Assembly: GCA_018830645.1 (NCBI GenBank)
Contig: JAHJSA010000032.1
Span: 1 to 61,243, forward strand
Reading direction: 5' to 3'
Length of the DNA stretch: 61,243 bases
DNA from: Actinomycetota bacterium
GTDB taxonomy: Bacteria; Actinomycetota; Thermoleophilia; RBG-16-64-13
Shown here piece after piece: positions 10,226 through 18,879 of this stretch. Both the position numbers and the translations under genes were made by a program. The first letter of the stretch is position 1, and each line of letters begins with the position of its first letter. Below the pieces are notes generated by a model. The model searched no databases. It saw nothing but the letters and a program-made list of their open reading frames with translations, and was not told the origin of the DNA.

Positions 10226-10271
10226 GATGACCTCTCGCTTGCCGGTTTCCGGGCGCCCACGGGGGGAGGCG

Positions 10272-10322
10272 ATTGTAACAGACCGTCCGCCGGGGAGTAG
10301 GCCGCGCGTTCCCGGGGAACGC
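10272..10322. promoter_or_regulatory. Divergent intergenic region: TACAAT box and 8-bp inverted repeat
   Basis: The gap between glyQ and the nitroreductase gene holds a minus-strand TACAAT (10272-10277) that may be the glyQ -10; no clear -35 precedes it. It also holds the inverted repeat GCGTTCCC-G-GGGAACGC (10306-10322), a possible operator for either divergent gene. Confidence 0.3.
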
Positions 10323-10417
10323 CTGCCCCAAGGGGGGAGCCTCTACGCCGACCACACGCGAGTGGCGGCGTTCACACAACCGGGCGTACGCACAATCGGA
10401 ACGGGAGGCACTGCAAC

Positions 10418-10927
10418 ATGGACTTCAGTCAACTCGTACAGGAGCGGTACAGTTCGCGCAGCTATCAGACGCGTGAAGTAGAGAAGGACAAGCTCCTTCG
10501 CGTGCTCGAGGCGGCACGCCTGGCTCCGACGGCCGCGAACCGTCAGGCATTCAGGATCGTCGTGATCACCGACCCGGTGCTTCGTGCCGAGATGAAGGCC
10601 GCCTACCATCGCGAGTGGTTCTACTCGGCACCCGTGATCATCGCCGCCGTCGGGTTCCCCGACCGCAACTGGGTGCGCGCCGACGGCAAGAACTACAATG
10701 ACGTCGATGTGGCCATCGTCATGGACCACCTGATCATGCAGGCCGCTGAACTCGGTCTGGGCACGTGCTGGATCGCCGACTTCGATGCTCACGCGGTCAG
10801 CGAGATCCTCGACCTTCCCGACGACGCGCAACCTGTGGCGTTGACTCCTCTGGGCTACCCGGCCGACAGCGCCCGCCCCAAGAAACGCCGCCTGCTGGAA
10901 GACCTCGTCTCCTGGAACGGTTTCTAG
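10418..10927 (+). CDS. Nitroreductase-family flavoprotein
   Basis: This 169-residue FMN-dependent oxidoreductase belongs to the short nitroreductase subgroup. The phosphate-binding N-terminus YSSRSYQTREVEKDKL and the APTAANRQAFRIVVI segment are typical. The C-terminal FMN and dimer segment is GTCWIADFD followed by VALTPLGYPAD. GGGAGG lies 9 nt before the ATG. It stands alone, divergent from glyQ and convergent with a broken histidine kinase gene, so context gives no substrate. Such proteins reduce quinones, nitro compounds or flavins with NAD(P)H. Confidence 0.88.
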   Translation: MDFSQLVQERYSSRSYQTREVEKDKLLRVLEAARLAPTAANRQAFRIVVITDPVLRAEMKAAYHREWFYSAPVIIAAVGFPDRNWVRADGKNYNDVDVAIVMDHLIMQAAELGLGTCWIADFDAHAVSEILDLPDDAQPVALTPLGYPADSARPKKRRLLEDLVSWNGF

Positions 10928-10943
10928 CGATCGGGGCACCAAC

Positions 10944-10983
10944 CCGCGAACCGACCGGCGGGCCTGAGCCGCGAACCGACCGG
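10944..10983. repeat. 15-bp direct repeat between convergent genes
   Basis: CCGCGAACCGACCGG occurs at 10944-10958 and again at 10969-10983, a 25-bp period. The second copy is also bracketed by TGAGCC...GGCTCA, so the segment may fold as a weak bidirectional terminator. Confidence 0.5.
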
Positions 10984-10987
10984 TGGC

Positions 10988-13408
10988 TCAAGCGGGTTCC
11001 GGTCGTGAGTCGAGAGTGGCGCGTACCGTGTGCAGGAGCTCCTCGGGCGAAAAGGGCTTGGCGATGAATGTGAAAGCTGCGCCCTCCTCGATCTGTCCGC
11101 GCAGCTTCTCGTCGGGGGTGTAACCGGACATGAACATGACCTTCGCACCCGGGTGCACTTCCAGCACGCGCCCCATGAGCTCGAGCCCCGTCGCGCCTGG
11201 CATGACCAGGTCGGAGAGGAGAAGGTCGATGGTCTCCGTGTTCCGGTCGGCGAGCTGGATCGCCTCCTCGCCGCTTCCGGCAGCGAGCACTGAGTAGCCC
11301 GCGTCCGAGAGGAAGCGGATGACGAGACCGCGAACCTGCGGGTGGTCCTCGGCGACAAGAATGGTCTCTGAGCCGCCGACCGACCGTTGCTTCGCTCTCC
11401 CCATCGACGTGTCCCGGGGGACCCCGAAGGCCCTCGGGATGTATACGTCGAACATGGTGCCGATGCCGACTCTGCTGTCGATCGAAGTGAAACCGCCCGC
11501 CTGAGCGACTATCCCGTAGACCGTCGCGAGACCCAACCCGGTGCCGCGCTCCTCCGCGCGCCTGGTGAAGAACGGCTCGAAGATGTGTGACAGGGTGTCG
11601 GCGTCCATCCCGATGCCGGTGTCCACGACCGACAGCCGGACGAACCTGCCCGTGCGCGCGTCCGGGCCGAGGCCGGGTAGATCGACTTCGCCGACCTGGG
11701 CGTTCTCGACCGCGACCGCGAGGTTACCGCCGTCCGGCATAGCCTCCGCGGCGTTCACCACGAGATTCAGAAGCACCTGTTCGATCTGAGCGGCGTCCGC
11801 GGAGTCCGAAGGCAAGCAGTTGGCGAGTGAGTGACGCGGCCCGCTCACTGGTTGCTCGTATCTCGTCGACATCGAGAAGTCGTGGATCGTCCGGTTCGAA
11901 CGAGACCGCTAGGAGCTCCGCATACCTAAGGATGGCTGTGAGGTAGTTGTTGAAATCGTGCGCCACGCCGCCGGCCAGCCGGCCGATGGCGTCCATCCTC
12001 TGCGACCGGAACAGGTCCTGCTCCAGTCGACGGCGGTCGGTCCCATCGTGACAGATACCGCCCACCGCCCAAATCGCTCCATCCTGAAGTACAGGGTACA
12101 GGGTGTCCTGGTGGAACTGCTCGTCGGGTGGGTCACCGAGAACGTGGTCCAACGACACCGCCTCGCCGGTCCCTATCACCCGATCGAACGTCGCGCGATA
12201 CTCGCGGGCGAGCGCGGGCGGGTACACGTCTTCCAGGGTCTTTCCCACCAGCCTGTCGCCTTCGCCCAGGCCAACATGGGTCAGCCGCTGGTTGGTGTCC
12301 CGATACCTCCCCGTTCTATCCAGCATGAAGATGTGGTCAACCGAGGAGTCGACGAGGGCGCGAAGTCTGGTCTCGCTCTTTGCCAACTCCGCCTCGGCGC
12401 GCTTCTGCTCCGAGACATCAACCAAGACCGATCTCTCTCGAGGACCGCGCCGTCGGAGGCCGTCTCCACGGTCACGTAGTCGCGCAGCCACACGACCCGC
12501 CCTCCGGCGGCGAGCATGCGGTACTCCAGCGTGTGGTCCAGCCCAGCGCGCAGGTTGCGATCGCTCTCCGCCACGGTGGCCGCGCGGTCGTCAGGGTGTA
12601 TGTGGTCGCACCAGAAGCCGAACGCTCCTCCCTCGTGCGCGAACCAATCATCCACCGAGTACCCGAGGATACGCTCGGTCTGCCCCGCCACTCGGTAGAT
12701 CGCGGTGGCGTCGGACTCGAGGATGATGGCATCCAGACCCGCCATGAACGAACTCAGGTGCTCGGTGGCCGCAGTCTGCCGCCGCAGGACGACTCCGTGT
12801 TCGAGGTGAATGAAGAACACCACCCCCACCACCCCGAGCATCGCCGTGACCGCCATCGGAGCGGCGCCCGCCTCAGACACGAGCCGGTAGACGAACACGT
12901 AGCCGATCGCGTGGAAGGCCCCGATCACGAAGAGCGCCACGAGCCAGTAGAGGCTCGCACCCATCACCTCGCGCGAACGCCGATGATTCGAGAGCGCGAT
13001 CGCACCCCCGCCAACGAGGAGAAGCGTCTGGATCGCGGGGGCCGCCAAGCCGTAGCCGTCTCCTATCGCAGCCCAGAGCGCCAGAAAGAGAACCAGCAAT
13101 GCGGGCGGGACGATCACAAGGCGACGGCGATCGTCCTTATCGAAGAACGCGAGGACCACCTCGAGGAACAGATAGAGAGCAAGGGCTGCGGTGAAGGCGT
13201 ACACGAACTGGGCAACAGGCGAGGTGCGCCACACCAGCACGACGAGAACCGAAAGGCTGTAGACCAGCCAACCGGCCAAGAGCAGCAAGAACCGGCTTCC
13301 CCTGAATCTGAGATAGAGGTCGAGCGCGACGGCGGCGCCCACCAGCCGCACGAGCAGGACGATCGAGTACGCAAGGGTGAAGGAGGTTCCCTCGGTCACG
13401 CTCCGCAC
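10988..13408 (-). pseudogene. Hybrid histidine kinase (7TM-PAS-PAS-HisKA-HATPase-receiver), broken by a frameshift and a deletion
   Basis: Three overlapping frames together read as one sensor kinase. The first (13408 down to about 12440) has about seven hydrophobic segments and a PAS domain ending in VETASDGAVLER. The second (about 12432-11815) gives VLVDVSEQKRAEAEL, a second PAS and the phosphoacceptor helix VAHDFNNYLTAILRYAELL. The third (about 11815-10988) has the N box NLVVNAAEAMPDGG, G boxes VVDTGIGMD and GTGLGLATVYG, and a receiver with the phospho-Asp in LLLSDLVMPG and Lys in IAKPF. The first break is a (GA)4 tract at 12432-12439; three repeats would restore the frame. At the second, LTRQLLAF runs almost directly into DAAQIEQ, so roughly 40 linker residues are missing as well as the frame. 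Start taken at one of two GTG codons (13408 or 13399). Confidence 0.85.
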
Positions 13409-13639
13409 CCTACGCCTCGACTCCCGGAACCCAAGACCGTCAACCTCCCCCGCTCCGATGTAGCGCCACCGCTCCGGCCAGCCTACCCGTTCGTGACAAG
13501 AAGCAGGCCGAAGTGGCACCCGTGATGCTCCGAATACGCATGATGCCCCACAGGGACGGGTATGAGCGCCACAACCGAGGCCGTATCGGGTCGTGCCGAC
13601 GCGCGGAACCCTCGACACAGCGAAGAAGGAGGCCGTTCG

Positions 13640-13864
13640 GTGAATCCGAAAGCCGTGATAGTGCTGGTGCCGGCCGTGTTGCTATTGGTAGTGATCGTGC
13701 AGAACACGGAGGCGGTACGGCTGCGCCTGCTCTTCTGGGAACTGGACACGTCGCTCGTGATCGTCCTGGTACTGACGGCCGTGCTGGCTTTCGCCACCGG
13801 CTTCCTCACGTCGTGGATCATGGCCTCGAACAAGAGGCGCGCGGCCAAGGCCGCGCGGCGGTAG
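13640..13864 (+). CDS. LapA/DUF1049-like small membrane protein
   Basis: This 74-residue protein has two transmembrane helices (about 4-20 and 34-56) joined by VQNTEAVRLRLLFWELDTSL, the characteristic linker of the LapA (DUF1049) family. It ends with a basic cytoplasmic tail, SNKRRAAKAARR. In proteobacteria LapA/YciS works in envelope assembly; the role in Gram-positives is unknown. GTG at 13640 is chosen because GAAGGAGG sits 7 nt upstream. A longer reading from 13562 adds a non-hydrophobic leader with no ribosome binding site. It is convergent with pknB. Confidence 0.82.
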   Translation: MNPKAVIVLVPAVLLLVVIVQNTEAVRLRLLFWELDTSLVIVLVLTAVLAFATGFLTSWIMASNKRRAAKAARR

Positions 13865-13911
13865 TATCCGCGGGCGGCGGAGCGGGACGACGCCCTTCGG
13901 CCGTGCGGCGG

Positions 13912-15963
13912 CTAGGGGGCCGACGTCGGGGTGGTCGTGGTCGAGCTGCTGCTCGAAGTGGTGGTGGGGTTCGTGGTGGTCGTCGTGGTCGACGTGGTGG
14001 TGGACGACGACGTGGTGGTCGGCAGAGGCTTGGCCACGATGATGGTGACGGTGGAGTCCTTCTTGACCTTGGTGCCGGCCGGCGGATCCTGATCGAACAC
14101 CTTCCCTGATTCGTAGGCGTCCTCGGGCTGCTCCACCACTCTCACACGAAGGTCCGCGTCACCTATCTTGACACCCGCGGGACCCTTGAAGAGACCGATG
14201 ACGTTCGGCACCGTGACCTTGGGCACGAGCGCGCCGTTGCTCACGTAGATGGTCACAGTGGAACCCTCGGCCACCCGTTGCCTGGCCTTCGGGAACTGCT
14301 CGACCACTTCGCCCGCGTCCTTGTCGGAGTCGCGCTCGAGGAGCTTGACGGTCAGCCCATACTCGTCCCCCAGCAGGGCCAGCGCCCGTTCCTGGCTGAG
14401 ACCGACAACGTCGGGCAGGTCGATCTGCGTGCCGGAGGGACCGGAACTCACGTAGATCACCACCGCGGAGCCCACCGAGACCATCTCGCCCGCCTCGGGG
14501 TCTTGGCGGAAGACGGTGCCTTCGGGTTGGTCTTCCGACGGCTCGCGCCTGATGTCCTCCTGCAGCTCGAGTTGACCGAGCAGTATGAGGGCCTGCACCT
14601 CGCTCTCACCCACGAGCTCCGGCACCTCCACCTGCTCGCCGCTCACGGCCAGCCACACCGACACCGTCCCGCCGAGCTCGACCTTCTCGCCCTCCTTTGG
14701 GTCCTGACGAGCGATATGGCCGGGCTCGTACAGGTCGGTCTTCTCTTCGCCCTTGATCTCCAGCTTCAGATTGACGGCGGCGAGCTTCTCCTCGGCCTCC
14801 TGCGGGGTCAAGCCCACGAGGGACTCCACCACCACCGTGTCGCCGCCTCCACCGAGGGTGCTGGCGATCACATACACTCCACCCACCAGGAGGATCAGGA
14901 ACGCCACCACGAGCACCCACGGCCAAGCGCTGCGGCGCGCAGGAGGCGCGAACGGTAGATCATCTTCACGGTCGGCGACCGGATAGCGACCTGACGCGGG
15001 TCGCACCTGGGTGGGATCTGCCGGGACGTGGTAGGCACGCGGGCGATCCTCCGCCCCCACGCCGCTCATCACGCGAGTGTGCTCGTCGGAGAAACCGGGT
15101 TCGTCCGCGGGGTCGCGCCTGAAGACCGGGGGTGCCTGGACGGATTCGCCCCTCTGCACGCGGTACAGGTCGTCCATGAAGGCGGCCGCGGTGAGATAGC
15201 GCTGTTCGGGCGTCTTTGCGAGAGCGCGCAGGATCACGTTCTCGAGGTCTTCGTTCAGATCGGGAGCCAGGGAGCGAGGGGGCACCGGTGGTTCGTTCAC
15301 GTGCTGCATCGCGATGGCGACGGGGTTGTCTCCGTTGAACGGCAGTTTCCCGGTGGCCATCTCGTACATGACCACGCCGAGCGAATAGAGGTCGGAGGCC
15401 GCTTCGGCCTGGCTGCCCTGTGCCTGTTCCGGGGAGAGGTAGTGTGCGGTGCCCAGGATCGAACCCGTCTCGGTCATGCTCGATGCGCTCCCCGCCCGGG
15501 CGATGCCGAAATCGGTCACCTTCACGCGGCCTTCATCGTCGACGATGATGTTCTGGGGCTTGATGTCACGGTGCACCACGTCCTTGCGATGGGCGAACCG
15601 CAGCGCCTCGAGGATCTGCGAAGAGATGGCGATCACGTGGTCGGAGCGGAGCGGCGCGAACCGAACGACGATCTCTTTGAGCGACCGGCCTTCGAGGTAC
15701 TCCATCGCGATGAAGTAGGTGCCCTCGGTCTGGCCCCGATCGTAGATCTGCACGATGTTCGGGTGGTTCAGGCCGGCGGCGCTGCTGGCCTCCCGCCGGA
15801 ACCGTTCCACGAACTGCTCGTCGTTCGCGAAACGGGTGTGAAGCACCTTGAGAGCCACGTCGCGGCCCAGATGCTCGTCGTGGGCGAGGTACACGTCGGC
15901 CATCCCGCCGGAGCCCAGCTTGCGGATGACCTCGTACCTCTCCTCGATGACCCGTCCGATCAC
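13912..15963 (-). CDS. pknB: PASTA-domain Ser/Thr protein kinase (PknB/PrkC type)
   Basis: This 683-residue membrane kinase senses muropeptides or lipid II and phosphorylates envelope and division proteins. The kinase domain (about 10-270) has the glycine loop LGSGGMADVY, Lys39, HRDIKPQN (131-138), DFG (151-153) and an activation loop with Thr164 and Thr166 matching the autophosphorylation sites of mycobacterial PknB. A juxtamembrane linker leads to one transmembrane helix (WPWVLVVAFLILLVGGVYVI). Four extracellular PASTA repeats follow. The last 35 or so residues are almost pure Thr/Ser/Pro, which is unusual. The start is GTG with GAGG 6 nt upstream. It lies 136 nt after pbpA and has a possible own promoter (TACTAT on the minus strand near 16053). 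Confidence 0.95.
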   Translation of the reverse strand: MIGRVIEERYEVIRKLGSGGMADVYLAHDEHLGRDVALKVLHTRFANDEQFVERFRREASSAAGLNHPNIVQIYDRGQTEGTYFIAMEYLEGRSLKEIVVRFAPLRSDHVIAISSQILEALRFAHRKDVVHRDIKPQNIIVDDEGRVKVTDFGIARAGSASSMTETGSILGTAHYLSPEQAQGSQAEAASDLYSLGVVMYEMATGKLPFNGDNPVAIAMQHVNEPPVPPRSLAPDLNEDLENVILRALAKTPEQRYLTAAAFMDDLYRVQRGESVQAPPVFRRDPADEPGFSDEHTRVMSGVGAEDRPRAYHVPADPTQVRPASGRYPVADREDDLPFAPPARRSAWPWVLVVAFLILLVGGVYVIASTLGGGGDTVVVESLVGLTPQEAEEKLAAVNLKLEIKGEEKTDLYEPGHIARQDPKEGEKVELGGTVSVWLAVSGEQVEVPELVGESEVQALILLGQLELQEDIRREPSEDQPEGTVFRQDPEAGEMVSVGSAVVIYVSSGPSGTQIDLPDVVGLSQERALALLGDEYGLTVKLLERDSDKDAGEVVEQFPKARQRVAEGSTVTIYVSNGALVPKVTVPNVIGLFKGPAGVKIGDADLRVRVVEQPEDAYESGKVFDQDPPAGTKVKKDSTVTIIVAKPLPTTTSSSTTTSTTTTTTNPTTTSSSSSTTTTPTSAP

Positions 15964-16099
15964 GTACAGCCTCGACCTTCACTTGCGGACTCGACCCGGC
16001 CACCGTCACGCCGCAGCCGCCCAACATGGCACGCGAGCCACGCCGCGTTTTGACGGATAGTACCAGAGCAGAGAGTATCGCCCCACGCGTAGAACATAC

Positions 16100-17494
16100 T
16101 CACCGCTCCAACGCCGCCCTCAGGACAGCGCGGGCGATCGGCGCCGCGGTGCCTCCACCCGAGCCCCCGTGCTCTACCAAGACGGCCACCACGATCACCG
16201 GGTCGTCGGCGGGAGCGAAGCCCACGAACCAGGCATGCGACGCCCCGCCTTCCACCTGCGCCGTACCGGTCTTTCCGGCCACTTCGACTCCCGAGATCGC
16301 GGCGGCGGTTCCCGTGCCCCGCTCGACCACCTGCACCATCATGTCGCGCACCTCGCCCGCAGTGGCTTCGGAGATCGGGGAGTTTACCCGAGTGGGGTCG
16401 GCCTTCTCGAGGACAGTCTGGCTGTAGTCGCGAACCTCAGCCACGAGGTACGGCGCCATCACCGTGCCTCCGTTTGCGATGCCGGCGGTCACCAGGGCCA
16501 TCTGGAGCGGGGTGACCAGCACCTCGCCCTGGCCGAAACTGGCCTGCGCCACGTGGGCCGTGTCGAGACCTGCCGGCGCCGGGAACGACCCCGATGCCCC
16601 GCCGAGGCGCCACGACGGCGCGCTGCCGATGCCGAAATCTGCCGCGTAGCGGGCCAGGGTGTCCGCGCCGAGGTCCACCCCGACCTTGGCGAAGGTGGTG
16701 TTGACGCTGCGGGTGAGGGCCTCGGCGAAGTCGTGCTGTCCGAAGACCTTGCCATCGTTGTTGGATACGCGGTAGCCCCCCGCCAGCCACGACCCCTCGT
16801 CTTCGAACATCGTGCCCGGTGTGACAACCCCTTCCTCGAGCCCCGCGGCGGCCACCACAAGCTTGAACACCGAACCGGGCGGATAGAGACCTTGAACCGC
16901 CCTGTCCACGAGCGGCCGACTCTCGTCTTCGATCAGGCTCGCCCAATCGTCATCCAGGGTTCGTGGATCGAACCGGGGCGACGAGGTCATCGCCAGCACA
17001 GCGCCGGTGCGCGGATCGAGGGCCACCACGGCTCCCGCCGCGCCGCCCAAGGCATCGACAGCCGCCCGCTGCACGCGGCTGTCGATCGTCAGAACGAGGT
17101 CGGCGCCCCGGTGCGGTCTACCGGTGAGAAGGTCGATGTAGCTACGCACCACGAGAGCGTCGGTCTCACCGGCCAGCTCGAGGTTGTAGGCGCGCTCGAG
17201 ACCCGATCTGCCGTAGCGCAGGCTCGAGTAGCCGAGCCAGGGAGACACGAGGGCTCCTTCCGGGTAGTCCCGCAGAAAGTAGACTCCCTCCTTGCGGTTG
17301 CCGGCGAGGAGCACCCCGTCGGACGACACCACCGACCCCCTCTCTACGCGCATCTCGCGCTCGACCGCCCGCGTGTTGTTGGCGTGCGTGCGCAGTTCGG
17401 GAGCGGCCCACACCTGCACATAGGAGAGCTGGGCGATCAGCGCCAGGAACAGCACCGCGAAGAACCAGAACAGTTTCTGTATCTGCCGCTCCAT
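16100..17494 (-). CDS. pbpA: Class B penicillin-binding protein 2 (PbpA), transpeptidase
   Basis: This peptidoglycan DD-transpeptidase (464 residues) partners with the SEDS protein encoded just upstream. An N-terminal membrane anchor (KLFWFFAVLFLALIAQLSYV) is followed by the dimerisation domain with VERGSVVSSDGVLLA. The catalytic domain has the SxxK motif in PPGSVFKLV, SxN in TRSVNTTF and KTGTA near the C-terminus. The ATG at 17494 overlaps the TGA of the upstream SEDS gene by one base (TGATG), indicating translational coupling; a GTG one codon earlier is an alternative. It is shorter than E. coli PBP2 and fits the mycobacterial PbpA group. Confidence 0.95.
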   Translation of the reverse strand: MERQIQKLFWFFAVLFLALIAQLSYVQVWAAPELRTHANNTRAVEREMRVERGSVVSSDGVLLAGNRKEGVYFLRDYPEGALVSPWLGYSSLRYGRSGLERAYNLELAGETDALVVRSYIDLLTGRPHRGADLVLTIDSRVQRAAVDALGGAAGAVVALDPRTGAVLAMTSSPRFDPRTLDDDWASLIEDESRPLVDRAVQGLYPPGSVFKLVVAAAGLEEGVVTPGTMFEDEGSWLAGGYRVSNNDGKVFGQHDFAEALTRSVNTTFAKVGVDLGADTLARYAADFGIGSAPSWRLGGASGSFPAPAGLDTAHVAQASFGQGEVLVTPLQMALVTAGIANGGTVMAPYLVAEVRDYSQTVLEKADPTRVNSPISEATAGEVRDMMVQVVERGTGTAAAISGVEVAGKTGTAQVEGGASHAWFVGFAPADDPVIVVAVLVEHGGSGGGTAAPIARAVLRAALER

Positions 17495-18879
17495 CACACG
17501 CTCTCGGCGCGGCCGTCTACCGTGAGGCCTGCGCGAGCGCCTGCCCCGCTCCCGACGCGAGTGCCGGCGCCGGCGCCGGCCGGACCGCCCGAGCCGCGGC
17601 CGTCTCCCCCGGCAGCCCGCTCGGATACGACGAGGAGCAGCGCGAGGAGGCAGAAGTTGCTCACGATGGAGCTGCCCCCGTAGCTGACGAATGGCAGGGT
17701 GATCCCGGTCAACGGGATGAGCTTGGTGACTCCTCCCAGGATCAGGAACGCCTGCAGACCGAACACCGCGGTGAGTCCCGTGGCCAGCAACCGGGCGAAG
17801 TCGTCGTGGCTGCGCAGGGCCACGCGCAGCCCTCGCTGCACGAAGACCAGGTAGAGGAGGACGATGGCCACGGCTCCCACGAGCCCCAACTCCTCTCCGA
17901 TGGCGGAGAAGATGAAGTCGGTCTCGAGCGCGGGGATGATGGTGGACCCCGAAGCGAGATGCAGATAGCCCTCACCGAGTCCGCGACCGAAGAGCCCCCC
18001 GGCCGCAAACGCGAACAACGACTGCACGATCTGGTAGCCGCCGCCCAGCGGGTCCTGCCATGGGTCCAGCCATATGCCCACGCGCAACTGCACGTGAGGG
18101 AAGATCTGATAGAGCACCGAGGCTCCCGCAGCAAACAACCCGGTGCCCACGACCACGTAGAAGAACCGTGCGGTCGCCACGTAGATGAGGGCCAGGAGAG
18201 TGCCGAAGAACAGGAGGCTCGTCCCCAGGTCTTTCAGGAAGATCATCAGCGCCAGGCTCAACCCCCACACGGTGATCAACGGCCCGAGATGGCGCAGAGG
18301 CGGCAGAGCGACACCGAGAAAGCGGCGTGTCGACACGGTGAGCATCTCGCGCACCTGATCGAGATAGGCAGCGAAGAACACCACCAGGAACAGCTTCGCG
18401 AACTCCGGAGGCTGGAAGCCGACCGGGCCCACCCGGATCCACAGGCGTGCTCCGTAGACCTCGCGTCCGGCGACCATGGTGAGCACGAGCAATGCTATGC
18501 CGCCGAGCCCGATCAAGTACTTGTACTCCCGGAGGCGCTCGAACCGCCGCAGACCCACGAGCACGATCACGAACGCCACCGACCCCACGACGAGCCACAC
18601 AGCCTGTTGGGCAGCCAGTCGCGGATCCGCCCGGTAGATCATGAGGATCCCGAGGGAGGATAGCAGCGCTGTGATCGGGAGCAGGTACGGGTCGGCGGCG
18701 GGCACCACCAGGCGGCGCGCCACATGCAATAGACCGAACAGGCCCAGGAAGGCCGCTCCCGGAGCCAGCGAACTCAACTCGAACGCCTCAGCCTGCCGCA
18801 CGAACACGATGGCGAAGCCGATCGTGGTGAGAAGCATGGCAGGAAGGAGGAACAACAACTCCTTGCTGCGCGAGGTCAC
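17494..18879 (-). CDS. rodA: SEDS-family peptidoglycan glycosyltransferase (RodA/FtsW)
   Basis: This 461-residue polytopic protein polymerises lipid II into glycan strands together with the class B PBP that follows. About ten or more hydrophobic helices are visible. SEDS landmarks are GARLWIRVGPVGFQPPEFAK, FLKDLGTSLLFFG, DFIFSAIGEELGLVG and the C-terminal LPFVSYGGSSIVSNF. The last 40 residues are a Gly/Ala-rich cytoplasmic tail. GTG at 18879 overlaps the upstream phosphatase stop. The position between pstP and pbpA corresponds to rodA of the mycobacterial operon; FtsW cannot be excluded by sequence alone. Confidence 0.94.
   Translation of the reverse strand: MTSRSKELLFLLPAMLLTTIGFAIVFVRQAEAFELSSLAPGAAFLGLFGLLHVARRLVVPAADPYLLPITALLSSLGILMIYRADPRLAAQQAVWLVVGSVAFVIVLVGLRRFERLREYKYLIGLGGIALLVLTMVAGREVYGARLWIRVGPVGFQPPEFAKLFLVVFFAAYLDQVREMLTVSTRRFLGVALPPLRHLGPLITVWGLSLALMIFLKDLGTSLLFFGTLLALIYVATARFFYVVVGTGLFAAGASVLYQIFPHVQLRVGIWLDPWQDPLGGGYQIVQSLFAFAAGGLFGRGLGEGYLHLASGSTIIPALETDFIFSAIGEELGLVGAVAIVLLYLVFVQRGLRVALRSHDDFARLLATGLTAVFGLQAFLILGGVTKLIPLTGITLPFVSYGGSSIVSNFCLLALLLVVSERAAGGDGRGSGGPAGAGAGTRVGSGAGARAGLTVDGRAESV

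Noticed and set aside
10226-10417. T-box or glycine riboswitch upstream of glyQ
   Set aside because: No TGGNACCGCG motif, specifier loop or tandem glycine-aptamer core could be found; only a TACAAT box and a short palindrome are present.
12380-13525. 381-codon plus-strand frame antisense to the histidine kinase
   Set aside because: Composition (Glu/His/Arg-rich, no hydrophobic core) is that of a shadow frame, and the opposite strand encodes recognisable PAS and membrane domains.
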